Part shown: positions 39,173 through 47,340 of the stretch, in pieces
Position numbering within the stretch: the first letter of the stretch is position 1
How the letters are laid out: the number at the start of each line of letters is the position of its first letter
Source of the DNA: Pseudomonas sp. LS44
Lineage (GTDB): Bacteria; Pseudomonadota; Gammaproteobacteria; Pseudomonadales; Pseudomonadaceae
Length of the DNA stretch: 64,000 bases
Assembly (NCBI RefSeq): GCF_024730785.1
Contig: NZ_CP102830.1
Location: forward strand, 3,100,001-3,164,000
Direction: 5' to 3'
Translations under genes and position numbers: made by a program
The notes under the pieces: model-generated
Seen by the model: only the letters and a program-made list of their open reading frames with translations
The model's database searches: none
What the model was told of the DNA's origin: nothing

Positions 39173-40600
39173 TCAGGCTAAAGCAGGCACCAGACCCTGC
39201 ACGTCGCGCTCGCCGACGCGGATGGTCCGCCAGGTATTCCAGGCCATCAACAGCATGCCGCTGGCAAAGGTCGCGCCACCGATCAGGCGCACCACATAAC
39301 CGGCATGGCTGGCTTGTAGTGTTTCGACGAACGAGTAAGTCAGCGTGCCGTCCTCGTTGATCGCCCGCCACATCAGGCCCTGGGTGATGCCGTTGACCCA
39401 CATCGCGGCGATGTACAGCACGGTACCGATGGTCGCCAGCCAGAAGTGAGCGTTGATCAAGCCGAGGCTGTGCATCCGCTCGCGACCGTAGAGCTTGGGA
39501 ATCATGTGATACAGCGTGCCGATGGAAATCATCGCTACCCAACCGAGCGCCCCGGCGTGCACGTGGCCGATGGTCCAGTCGGTGTAGTGGGACAGCGCGT
39601 TGACGGTCTTGATCGCCATCATCGGACCTTCGAAGGTCGACATGCCGTAGAACGCCAGGGACACGACCAGGAAGCGCAGGATCGGGTCGGTGCGCAATTT
39701 ATGCCAGGCACCGGAGAGGGTCATCATGCCGTTGATCATGCCGCCCCAGCTCGGCGCCAGGAGGATCATCGACATCGCCATGCCGAGGCTCTGCGCCCAG
39801 TCCGGCAGCGCGGTGTAATGCAGGTGGTGCGGGCCGGCCCAGATGTACAGGGCGATGATCGACCAGAAATGCACGATGGACAGCCGATAGGAGTAGATCG
39901 GCCGCTCGGCCTGCTTGGGCACGAAGTAATACATCATGCCGAGGAAGCCCACCGAGAGGATGAAGCCGACCACGCTGTGGCCGTACCACCACTGGATCAT
40001 CGCGTCGGTGGCGCCGGAATACACCGAATAGGACTTGAGCAGGCTGACCGGAATGGCGATGTGATTGACCACATGGACCATACCGGTGACCACGATGAAC
40101 GCACCGTAGAACCAGTTGCCGACATAGATATGCTGGACCTTGCGCCGCGCGATGGTGCCGAAGAACAGGTAGGCATAGGCGACCCAGACGATCGCCACCC
40201 ACAGCGCAATCGGCCACTCCATCTCGGCGTATTCCTTGGACGTGGTGATGCCCAGCGGATAGCTGATCAACAGTGCGACGATCGCCGACTGCCAACCCCA
40301 GAACACGAACTTGGCCAGACTGTCGGAAATCAGCCGCACCCGACTGGTGCGCTGCACCACGTACAGCGAGGTGGCGAACAAGGCGCCGCCGCCGAACGCG
40401 AAGATCACCAGGTTGGTGTGGATCGGGCGGATACGGCCGAAGCTGGTCCATGACAGGCCGAAATTCAGCTCCGGCCAGACCAATTGAGCGGCGATGAACA
40501 CGCCCATAAACATGCCGAGAATCCCCCAGATCAGGGTCATCAAGGTGAATTGGCGAACGATCGCGTAGTTGTAGGTAAGCGGTGGTGCTGCACTGGCCAT
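39173..40600 (-). CDS. ccoN: Orphan cbb3-type cytochrome c oxidase subunit I
   Basis: A 475-residue catalytic subunit of cbb3 oxidase (haem-copper oxidase, C family). It has about twelve membrane helices with the haem and CuB histidines in [44 protein letters not shown] and [15 protein letters not shown]. No ccoO or ccoP follows; only a CcoQ-like gene does. P. aeruginosa has such orphan ccoN genes (ccoN3, ccoN4), whose products replace CcoN1/N2 in the full oxidase under cyanide or low oxygen. I cannot tell which orphan this equals. ATG 40600 has GACGGA upstream. I see no Anr box in the 140 bp before it. Confidence 0.92.
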   Translation of the reverse strand: MASAAPPLTYNYAIVRQFTLMTLIWGILGMFMGVFIAAQLVWPELNFGLSWTSFGRIRPIHTNLVIFAFGGGALFATSLYVVQRTSRVRLISDSLAKFVFWGWQSAIVALLISYPLGITTSKEYAEMEWPIALWVAIVWVAYAYLFFGTIARRKVQHIYVGNWFYGAFIVVTGMVHVVNHIAIPVSLLKSYSVYSGATDAMIQWWYGHSVVGFILSVGFLGMMYYFVPKQAERPIYSYRLSIVHFWSIIALYIWAGPHHLHYTALPDWAQSLGMAMSMILLAPSWGGMINGMMTLSGAWHKLRTDPILRFLVVSLAFYGMSTFEGPMMAIKTVNALSHYTDWTIGHVHAGALGWVAMISIGTLYHMIPKLYGRERMHSLGLINAHFWLATIGTVLYIAAMWVNGITQGLMWRAINEDGTLTYSFVETLQASHAGYVVRLIGGATFASGMLLMAWNTWRTIRVGERDVQGLVPALA

Positions 40601-40606
40601 GGTCAT

Positions 40607-41396
40607 TCCGTCGCACACAAAGGGAGCTAGCCAGCCCTCCATTGGCATGCGTCGGCGTTCTATTGGAGAAGACAACGGCACGGGGACGAAGGCGTCGCAA
40701 AAGGCTCTGCGACGCGGGTCTGGCAAGTGAGGCGGCATTGTGGCGGAGCAGCGCAGACGCTATCCAACGAATAATAATGCTGGATAAGTGCAATTATTTT
40801 TATTTAAAGCGAATCATCACCCTCTGCACGACAACTAGGGGGATGCCGCCCCTATCACCGCACAAGGCACTGATCGGTACCTCGGTTGTTTCAATCATTG
40901 GCCGCGCCGCGGCGACGGCTTGGCGGGTGGTGGCGGATTGGCTGGCGGTACTCCCGTGTCACTGCGCACCTGCGCATGGCTGCTCAGAGTGAAAATGAAG
41001 GAGCCACCGACATTCGGTCGCGCCCGCCTTTCAGGCCCGTAGGATGGGTTGAGCTGCGTGTTCGCCGGACGCAGCGCGATACCCGTTCGCTATGGGTATC
41101 GCTTCGGTCAGGGTCAACTTGCGCGTGCTGCAATCCGGGCACGGGCCCAGACGTAGGGCGGACCGGAGCCCGGCCGCTCAGGAGCGAAGCGAACAGTCCG
41201 CCAAGTGGCTCGCCGGCAAGGCGTACTGCTTCGCGAGTACGCCCTACAAACTTCATCCGCGGCACCCTGGCGCCGTGGTAGGTCACGCAGCATCGGCGCC
41301 GCTATCGCTTACCTGGCCAGGCCACAAGCCTTCGTCACCTGCACCAACCACGAGAAACCTCTCAGGCCGGTGCACGCTTAAATGCTGGAGGGACGG
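40607..41396. other. 790-bp intergenic region without a supported gene
   Basis: The stretch contains an AT-rich part next to the ccoN start (about 40765-40830), then GC-rich repeat-like sequence. One REP-like element (41153-41247) is recognisable. The short open frames here have low-complexity or arginine-rich translations and no ribosome site. Confidence 0.6.
41153..41247. repeat. REP-like inverted repeat
   Basis: The element starts GTAGGGCGGACCGGAGCC and ends GAGTACGCCCTAC. It shares the word GGCCGCTCAGGAGCG and the GTACTGC-TACGC end with 35975-36076. Confidence 0.7.
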
Positions 41397-42050
41397 TCAG
41401 GCCGTGGCTGGCGCGCGCCCAGCGAGCAGACGCAGCAGGCTGTTCAGCAGAATGCCGTAGAGCGGCACCATAAGGATCAGCATGACCGCCAGTTTGACGC
41501 CGTAGTCCACGGTGGCGATCTCCACCCAATTCTCGGCCATGAACGGGTTGCTGCTGTGCCAGAACGCCACCGAGAAGAACACGAAGGTGTCCATCAGGTT
41601 GCCGACGATGGTCGAGGCGGTCGGGGCGATCCACCATTGCGGCAGCTTGCGCAGGCGGTCGAACACCTGGATGTCGAGCAGTTGCCCGAGCACGTAGGCC
41701 AGGAAGCTGGCCAGCGAGATGCGCAAGACGAACTCGTTGAACTGCAGCAGCGAGCCCAGGCCGCGGAATTCGGCTTCCTGGAACAGCACCGAAATCACAT
41801 AGGACACCACCAGCGCCGGCAGCATGACGCGGGCGATCACCTGACGCGCCGGGCCTTTGCCGAGCAGACGCACGGTCAGGTCGGTCGCCAGGAAGATGAA
41901 CGGAAAACTGAACGCGCCCCAGGTGGTGTGCCAGCCGAACAGGGTGATCGGCAGCTGCACCAGATAGTTGCTGGCGATGATGATCAGGATGTGGAACGCA
42001 ATCAGGGCGCTCAGCGCAAAACGCCGGCGTTGCGGGGAAAGCAGAGTCAT
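41397..42050 (-). CDS. yhhQ: Queuosine precursor transporter YhhQ
   Basis: A 217-residue membrane protein of the YhhQ/COG1738 family with about six helices (FALSALIAFHILIIIASNYLVQLP, TLFGWHTTWGAFSFPFIFLATDLTVRLLG, FNEFVLRISLASFLAYVLGQLLDIQVFDRLR and further). In E. coli YhhQ imports the 7-deazaguanine queuosine precursors preQ0 and preQ1. A preQ1-I riboswitch-like aptamer sits 9 bases before the ATG and contains the ribosome site, which strongly supports the assignment and predicts shut-off when precursor is plentiful. Confidence 0.93.
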   Translation of the reverse strand: MTLLSPQRRRFALSALIAFHILIIIASNYLVQLPITLFGWHTTWGAFSFPFIFLATDLTVRLLGKGPARQVIARVMLPALVVSYVISVLFQEAEFRGLGSLLQFNEFVLRISLASFLAYVLGQLLDIQVFDRLRKLPQWWIAPTASTIVGNLMDTFVFFSVAFWHSSNPFMAENWVEIATVDYGVKLAVMLILMVPLYGILLNSLLRLLAGRAPATA

Positions 42051-42059
42051 TGGCGGTAG

Positions 42060-42090
42060 CCTTTTTGATGGATGGGGTTAGGGAACCCAT
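42060..42090 (-). promoter_or_regulatory. Probable preQ1-I riboswitch controlling yhhQ
   Basis: The minus-strand RNA reads AUGGG, an 8-nt loop UUCCCUAA, C plus CCCAU, then CCAUCAAAAAGG. P1 is five perfect pairs (AUGGG with CCCAU). The loop CCU can pair with the 3' AGG, which is the Shine-Dalgarno sequence of yhhQ, to form the P2 pseudoknot. The A-rich CAAAAA segment and UAACCCCA core match the Thermoanaerobacter type preQ1-I aptamer. Ligand binding should hide the ribosome site. Confidence 0.82.
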
Positions 42091-42337
42091 GCCGTCCGGA
42101 ATGAACAGCGGCGCGCAGTTTACCTGCCTGCAAAACCGCTGAGTAGCTCCGTCGCTCGATTTTTTGTCTCGAAAGTCAGTTTCGTTGGTTTTTTGATCGT
42201 TTTATCTGAGTGCAGCCGTTCGCCTCCGGCCGTCACCTCGCTGCCATCAAGGCTTCATTCACGTGCAACGAAACCGTCACTGATCCATCGCCAAAATCTC
42301 GCCGCCATTAAAGCCATTGAAAAATAAGGCGATAATC

Positions 42338-44254
42338 TTGACCCTTCGAACGCTTTTCCCTCTTTCCGTGCTGTGCCTAAACATCAGCTGCGCCTTCGCT
42401 GCCAGCCAGCCGCTTTCCACGCCGGTCCTCTCCAGCATCGACAACTTCCGCGACGTGGCCGGCACCACCAATGCCTACACCACCCAGAATGGCGGCGTCA
42501 TGCGCGGTGGCGTGTTCTACCGCTCCAACGCCCTGACCCCGAATGCCGCCGACCTAACAACCCTGAACATCCTGAACATCGGCCTGGTCATCGACCTGCG
42601 CACTCCGTCCGAAATCGCCGCAACCCCAGATACCATGCCCACCGGCGCCCGTTACCTGAACATCAACGTCATCGGCGCCGGCGACACCAGCTCCTTCAGC
42701 CTCACGAGTCCGACTAACAGCGTGAAGCTAATGGAGGACATGAACCGCCAGATGGTCGCCGACCCCCACGCCCGTGCAGAGCTCGCCAGGGAATTGCGTG
42801 AACTGGCCGCCAGCGAAGACCCGGCGCTGTTCCACTGCACCGCCGGCAAGGACCGCACCGGCTGGACTGCCGCGCTACTGCAGAGCATCGCAGGCGTCGA
42901 CAAAACCACGATCATGAACGACTACCTGGCCACCAACGCCTATACCGCCAAGCGGGTGCAGGCGACCCTGGACGGCGTGACGAAGAAATACGGCGCCTCG
43001 GCCGCCGCCATCTACGCACCGTTGCTGGGCGTCCAGGCCAGCTTCCTGCAGGCCGGCCTCGACCAGATCGTCGCCAGCTACGGCAGCATGGACAACTACC
43101 TGAAGGAAGGCCTGGGCCTGGACCAGGCCACCCTCTATGCCCTGCGCGGCAAGATGGTGCGCTTCGAGTTGCTGCCGGGGCAGAACGGCCTGCGCGGCAA
43201 CGCCGCCGCCGGCGCCGCAGCACTCGCAGCCCTACAGGACTCGGCGCTGGGCGGCACCGCCTCTGCCTACAACTACTACCTGCAGTCGGCCATCGACGCC
43301 GGCAACCTCGGCGGCGTGGAATCGACCGTCGGCGGCCAGGTGCATGCCGATGCCGGCAGCTACCTGCTGCGCCAGGCGCAGCGCATCGACGACGCGCTAC
43401 GCGGACACGCCAGCGGCCAGCACCTGGGCGAAGGCGAAGCGAACCTGTGGATGACCGGCATGGCCGGCTACCTGGGCACCGACGGCTCCGCCGAGGCAGC
43501 CAGCAGCAACGAGCACAGCACCGGCACGGTGGTCGGCCTGACCCAACGCTTCGACGCCCAGACCAGCGGTTATGCGGGCTTCGGCTACAGCAACGGCTCG
43601 GTCGGCGCGGCCAGCGGCAGCGTCGATACGGATACGGTGTTCCTGACCGGCGGCGTGCGCTACGGCTTCGACAACCTCGACAGCGGCGCCTTCACCGCCC
43701 TGCAACTCGACACCGGCCACGTCGACTACGACAGCAAGCGCGATCTCGGCGGCGGTCTGGGCCGCGCCAAGGGCGAGACCGACGGCTACTTCTATGGCGC
43801 CACCGGCCGTCTCGGCTACGTGCACAACATCGAATCGCTGCGCATCGAGCCGAGCCTCGGCCTGCGCGCCAGCCGTATCCAACTGGACAGTTTCCGGGAA
43901 ACCGGCAGCGAACTGGCTCTCGACGTCGACTCGCTCAGCGAGACCGCCAGCAGCCTGCTCGGCGACGTCAACCTTGGCTTCGCACCTCGCCACCTCAGTG
44001 GCTGGTCCGTGACGCCGACCGTCAGCCTCGGCTACGAGCACCTGTTCGGCGACGCTGGGGTGACCAGCGAAGGCACCCTGCTGAACACCGGCATCGCCCA
44101 AGACTCGGCCTTCGACAGCCGCGACCTGTACAAGGCCGGCTTCAACCTCACCGCCAGCCGTTCGGCGCTCAGCCTCGGCGCCGACGTCAACATCATCAAC
44201 GGTGGCGACAGCAGCGGTCTGAGCGGCAACCTGAGCGCCAGCCTGGCGTTCTGA
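42338..44254 (+). CDS. Autotransporter with tyrosine/lipid phosphatase passenger
   Basis: A 638-residue secreted protein. A signal peptide ending ISCAFA-AS is followed by a Y_phosphatase3-type domain (about residues 25-255) opening with SIDNFRDVAGT and VFYRSNAL. Its P-loop is HCTAGKDRTG, with nucleophile C167 and R173. A linker of about 130 residues leads to a C-terminal autotransporter beta-barrel (about 370-638: WMTGMAGYLGTDGS onward, many alternating strands, terminal phenylalanine SASLAF). The phosphatase should thus be displayed on or released from the cell surface. The P-loop matches the MptpB/LipA group, which acts on phosphotyrosine and phosphoinositides. TTG 42338 has AAGG eight bases upstream; TTG 42317 is an alternative start. 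Confidence 0.85.
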   Translation: MTLRTLFPLSVLCLNISCAFAASQPLSTPVLSSIDNFRDVAGTTNAYTTQNGGVMRGGVFYRSNALTPNAADLTTLNILNIGLVIDLRTPSEIAATPDTMPTGARYLNINVIGAGDTSSFSLTSPTNSVKLMEDMNRQMVADPHARAELARELRELAASEDPALFHCTAGKDRTGWTAALLQSIAGVDKTTIMNDYLATNAYTAKRVQATLDGVTKKYGASAAAIYAPLLGVQASFLQAGLDQIVASYGSMDNYLKEGLGLDQATLYALRGKMVRFELLPGQNGLRGNAAAGAAALAALQDSALGGTASAYNYYLQSAIDAGNLGGVESTVGGQVHADAGSYLLRQAQRIDDALRGHASGQHLGEGEANLWMTGMAGYLGTDGSAEAASSNEHSTGTVVGLTQRFDAQTSGYAGFGYSNGSVGAASGSVDTDTVFLTGGVRYGFDNLDSGAFTALQLDTGHVDYDSKRDLGGGLGRAKGETDGYFYGATGRLGYVHNIESLRIEPSLGLRASRIQLDSFRETGSELALDVDSLSETASSLLGDVNLGFAPRHLSGWSVTPTVSLGYEHLFGDAGVTSEGTLLNTGIAQDSAFDSRDLYKAGFNLTASRSALSLGADVNIINGGDSSGLSGNLSASLAF

Positions 44255-44294
44255 TCTCCCTCACCCGCCTCGCGCACCTGCGCGGGTCGGGCGG

Positions 44295-45446
44295 TTACAG
44301 ATCGATCACCCGTCTATCGTCCAGCGCCTCATCGAGGCTCTGATGGAACCACTTCAGCGCCGGCTCGAAGCGGCCGTGCCAGAGGCGGTCGCTGGCGCCG
44401 GCCTGGATGCCGGTCTGCACCCGCGCGGCCAGGGCGAAATCTTCTTCCAGGGCGCTATAGAGAATCTCGTTGTTCTTCTCGAAGTAGCGACGCGCCTTGT
44501 CGCTAGCGGGCTCTTCGCTGAGCAGGGTGTGGCCGAGCACCCGGGTGGCCAGTGGGCCGTCGGGGTAGACGCTGGAGAAGTCGATGTGGTCCGGCTCGAC
44601 CAGCACCAGGGTGTTGGGCCAGAGGAAATACAGCAGGTTGCCGTTCTGGCGCAGATTCCAGGCGCTTTCCGGCTGATCGAGGATGTCGCGCAGATTGCGC
44701 TTCACGTAGTAGTTGCGGATGTGCCGGCCGAAGCGTTCGAACAGCCCGAGGTTGGGCCAGAACAGGTGGTCGATGGTGGCCTGGTGGGCCTTCTGCACGT
44801 GGTAGTTCTCGAGGAAGGTGTCGATGGTCAGCTTCCAGTTCACCGGCCGGCGGATGTCGCGCGGGTCGAAGATCACATGCTCGTCGAGGCCGAAGCTGTC
44901 GAAGTCGGCGAGGATCTGCGGGCCGAAGAAGGCGTCCAGGTCCAGCGCCGGCCCCGGCGACAGGCGCGCCCACACCGCGCCGAAACGCTCGGCCACCGGC
45001 ACCTCGGTGAGGTTCAGGCAGGCGCGGGCGATGCCCTCGAAGCCATAGCCGTGGGGAATGCCGCGCAGCTGGCCGTCCGGGTTGTAGGCCCAGCCGTGAT
45101 AGGGGCAGACGAACACCCGGTTCTTGCCGCTGGCCTCGCCGACCAACTGGGTGCCGCGATGCTTGCAGACGTTGAGGAAACCACGCAGGCGGCCCTGCTC
45201 GTCGCGGCTCAGCAGCAGCGGCGCGAGCAGCTCGCGGGTGAGGAAATGACCGGCCGCAATCTCGCTGGAGCGCGCCACCAGCACCGGCTCGCGACGGAGG
45301 ACTTCGTCGCGCTCGCGGCGGTAGCGCTCTGCATCCAGATAGACCTCCACCGGCAGCGCCGAGGGGGCCGGGGCGCAGTCAGTCTGGCCCTGCTCGATCA
45401 GGGCGAGGGTGCGTTTGAGCAGTTCGACCTGGGTGGAATGCTGCAT
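44295..45446 (-). CDS. Rieske non-haem iron oxygenase, alpha subunit
   Basis: A 383-residue aromatic-ring-hydroxylating-type oxygenase. The Rieske 2Fe-2S ligands are in NVCKHRGTQL and CPYHGWAYNPDG (C-x-H and C-x2-H, about residues 93-115). The mononuclear iron site follows in DTFLENYHVQKAH. No beta subunit, ferredoxin or reductase is next to it, so it must use partners encoded elsewhere or belong to an alpha-only type. GAGGAG lies before ATG 45446. Neighbouring crotonase and CoA-ligase genes suggest a carboxylic acid or aromatic/terpenoid substrate, which is inference. Confidence 0.9.
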   Translation of the reverse strand: MQHSTQVELLKRTLALIEQGQTDCAPAPSALPVEVYLDAERYRRERDEVLRREPVLVARSSEIAAGHFLTRELLAPLLLSRDEQGRLRGFLNVCKHRGTQLVGEASGKNRVFVCPYHGWAYNPDGQLRGIPHGYGFEGIARACLNLTEVPVAERFGAVWARLSPGPALDLDAFFGPQILADFDSFGLDEHVIFDPRDIRRPVNWKLTIDTFLENYHVQKAHQATIDHLFWPNLGLFERFGRHIRNYYVKRNLRDILDQPESAWNLRQNGNLLYFLWPNTLVLVEPDHIDFSSVYPDGPLATRVLGHTLLSEEPASDKARRYFEKNNEILYSALEEDFALAARVQTGIQAGASDRLWHGRFEPALKWFHQSLDEALDDRRVIDL

Positions 45447-45534
45447 GAAGATCTCCTCGTAGCTACTGCCAATTAGTCGTTGGGCATCGCTGCGCTCAGC
45501 GCCAACCTACAAACCGCTCGCCGATACCGCTCAT

Positions 45535-45558
45535 GTAGGAGCGAATTCATTCGCGATC
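45535..45558. repeat. Single REP arm GTAGGAGCGAATTCATTCGC
   Basis: One arm identical to those at 17302 and 37275, in the gap after the Rieske oxygenase gene start and before the larger palindrome. Confidence 0.7.
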
Positions 45559-45577
45559 GGGTCAGACATGCCCGTTC

Positions 45578-45638
45578 GTAGCCCGGATGTAATCCGGGAA
45601 ACCCGGCACCTGCGTTTCCCGGATTACATCCGGGCTAC
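45578..45638. repeat. Perfect 25-bp inverted repeat overlapping a TetR gene end
   Basis: The arms at 45578-45602 and 45614-45638 (GTAGCCCGGATGTAATCCGG core) are exact complements with an 11-nt loop. The right arm provides the TAG stop of the TetR gene and may also end its transcript. Confidence 0.85.
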
Positions 45639-46228
45639 AACGGCGCCAAGGCGCCGCGAATAAAGTGCCAAAGCTGCCGCGCCAAGTGGTCGGCGACAGG
45701 ACGCTGGGGCCGCGCCAGGGCCTCCAGCAGCGCCTGATGCATGCCGCCTAAGATCATCGCCGACACCAGCTCCGGGTCGAGGCCGGCATTGAGCTGGCCG
45801 GCGGCCTGGCCGCGGCGGATGTTGTCGGCGCCCTGGCGGACGTTCTCGGCGGTGCGCTGGGCCTCCAGCGCGGCGACTTCCGGCTCGCGCGCCAGGCTGA
45901 CCAGCACCAGCGGCGCCAGCGGCTCGGCGTAGACGAAGTCCACCGCACGACGGGTGCGCTGCTCCTCGCGGCTGGACCAGTCGGCCGCATCCGGCAGAGG
46001 ATCGGCGGCCATCACCTGTTCCTGGTAGCGGTCGTAGAAGTCCTCGGCCACCGCCGCCAGCAGCCCGGCGCGCGAGTTGAAGTAGCGGTAGATCAGCCCG
46101 ACCGACACCCCGGCACGCTCGGCCACCCGGCCGACTTCCAGGCCGCCGCCCTGCTCCAACAATTCGCTGCGGGCCGCATCCAGCAGGCCGGCACGGGTTT
46201 TCAGGGCTTTGGGGGAAAGATCGGCCAT
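45635..46228 (-). CDS. TetR family transcriptional regulator
   Basis: A 197-residue TetR/AcrR regulator. The DNA-binding helices are in GLEVGRVAERAGVSVGLIYRYFNSRAGLLAAV (about residues 28-59). It is divergent from the crotonase gene, with a 104-bp AT-rich gap, and upstream of the Rieske gene on the same strand, so it is the likely local regulator of both. Start ATG 46228 is preferred to TTG 46258. The stop codon lies within a repetitive palindrome. Confidence 0.9.
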   Translation of the reverse strand: MADLSPKALKTRAGLLDAARSELLEQGGGLEVGRVAERAGVSVGLIYRYFNSRAGLLAAVAEDFYDRYQEQVMAADPLPDAADWSSREEQRTRRAVDFVYAEPLAPLVLVSLAREPEVAALEAQRTAENVRQGADNIRRGQAAGQLNAGLDPELVSAMILGGMHQALLEALARPQRPVADHLARQLWHFIRGALAPL

Positions 46229-46258
46229 CGCTGCACTCGATAAATTGCTAGACAACAA

Positions 46259-46277
46259 AAGTGAATTCAGTTTACTT
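46259..46277. promoter_or_regulatory. Imperfect dyad in the TetR-crotonase divergent gap
   Basis: The AT-rich sequence AAGTGAATTCAGTTTACTT has partial two-fold symmetry (outer AAGT/ACTT and AAxTT). It lies 30 bp upstream of the TetR gene and is a candidate operator; the evidence is weak. Confidence 0.35.
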
Positions 46278-46332
46278 ATTTATCCAGCGGTGCCAAGCCG
46301 CACCACAAAAATAATCGCCGGAGCCTTCCACC

Positions 46333-47166
46333 ATGACCGAATCCACCGTGCACTACAGCGTCACCGGCCGCGTGGCCACCCTCACCCTCAACCGCCCGGA
46401 GCGCCTCAACGCCATCGACGACCGCATGCCCGACGACATCGCCGCCGCTGTGGCGCGCGCCAATGCCGACGACGCCGTGCATGTGATCGTCCTCACCGGC
46501 GCCGGGCGGGGCTTCTGCAGCGGCTACGACCTCAAGTTCTTCGCCGAGAACCCGCGCGGCGTGTACGGCAGCCAGGAAATGCCCTGGGACCCGATGGTCG
46601 ACTACGCGCTGATGAAGCGGAACACCGAGCAGTTCATGAGCCTGTTCCGCAGCTACAAGCCGGTGATCGCTAAGGTCAACGGCCCGGCGGTAGCCGGCGG
46701 CAGCGACATCGCGCTGTGCTGCGACCTGATCGTGATGGCCGAGGAGGCGCAGATCGGCTACCCGCCGGCGCGGGTCTGGGGCTGCCCGACCACGGCCATG
46801 TGGGTGTACCGCCTCGGTGCCGAGAAGGCCAAGCGCATGCTGCTGACCGGCGACCTGATCGACGGCCGCGAGGCCCAGCGCCTCGGCCTGGTGTACCAGA
46901 GCGTGCCGCTGGCCGAGTTGGATGCCGCGGTCGATGCGCTGGTCGGGCGCATGCAGGGCATCCCCAAGAACCAGTTGATGATGCAGAAGCTGATGATCAA
47001 CCAGTCCTTCCACAACATGGGCCTGGAGAGCACGCAGATGTTCGCCACGCTGTTCGACGGCATCACCCGCCACAGCCCGGAAGGCGTGCGTTTCAAGGCG
47101 CGCTGCGAGGAAGTCGGCTTCAATCAGGCGGTGCGCGAGCGCGACTCGGGGCAGCCGATCCCGTAA
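46333..47166 (+). CDS. Enoyl-CoA hydratase/isomerase family protein (crotonase)
   Basis: A 277-residue crotonase-fold protein starting [27 protein letters not shown]. The first oxyanion loop is [13 protein letters not shown], and the second is [21 protein letters not shown], where hydratases usually have a glutamate and this protein has S-D. The usual second catalytic glutamate region reads [13 protein letters not shown]. It may therefore be a hydratase, isomerase or another crotonase reaction; the family call is firm but the chemistry is not. Confidence 0.85.
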   Translation: MTESTVHYSVTGRVATLTLNRPERLNAIDDRMPDDIAAAVARANADDAVHVIVLTGAGRGFCSGYDLKFFAENPRGVYGSQEMPWDPMVDYALMKRNTEQFMSLFRSYKPVIAKVNGPAVAGGSDIALCCDLIVMAEEAQIGYPPARVWGCPTTAMWVYRLGAEKAKRMLLTGDLIDGREAQRLGLVYQSVPLAELDAAVDALVGRMQGIPKNQLMMQKLMINQSFHNMGLESTQMFATLFDGITRHSPEGVRFKARCEEVGFNQAVRERDSGQPIP

Positions 47167-47197
47167 CGACACGGGCCCGGACTTCGCATGAACAGTC

Positions 47198-47221
47198 CCC
47201 TCTCCCACTTGTGGGAGAGGG
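47198..47221. repeat. Palindromic CCCTCTCCCAC repeat
   Basis: A perfect 11-bp stem with a 2-nt loop, followed by degenerate copies of the CCCTCTCC word up to about 47290. It lies between the crotonase and acyl-CoA ligase genes and may partly uncouple them. Confidence 0.65.
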
Positions 47222-47340
47222 TTAGGGAGAGGGAAACCAGCTTCTTCACACTTTAGAGGCCGCCCTCTCCCCCGGCCCCTCTCCCCCTGCTTAATAAAAG
47301 AAAGGAGGACGAGGGGAGGAAAAACACAGGAGCGTGTTAG

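Noticed and set aside
40601..40830. Anr box in front of orphan ccoN
   Set aside because: I looked for TTGAT-N4-ATCAA on both strands and found no convincing match.
40886..41281. Open frames in the gap between ccoN and yhhQ
   Set aside because: Translations are arginine-rich and include the REP-like repeat; no start signals.
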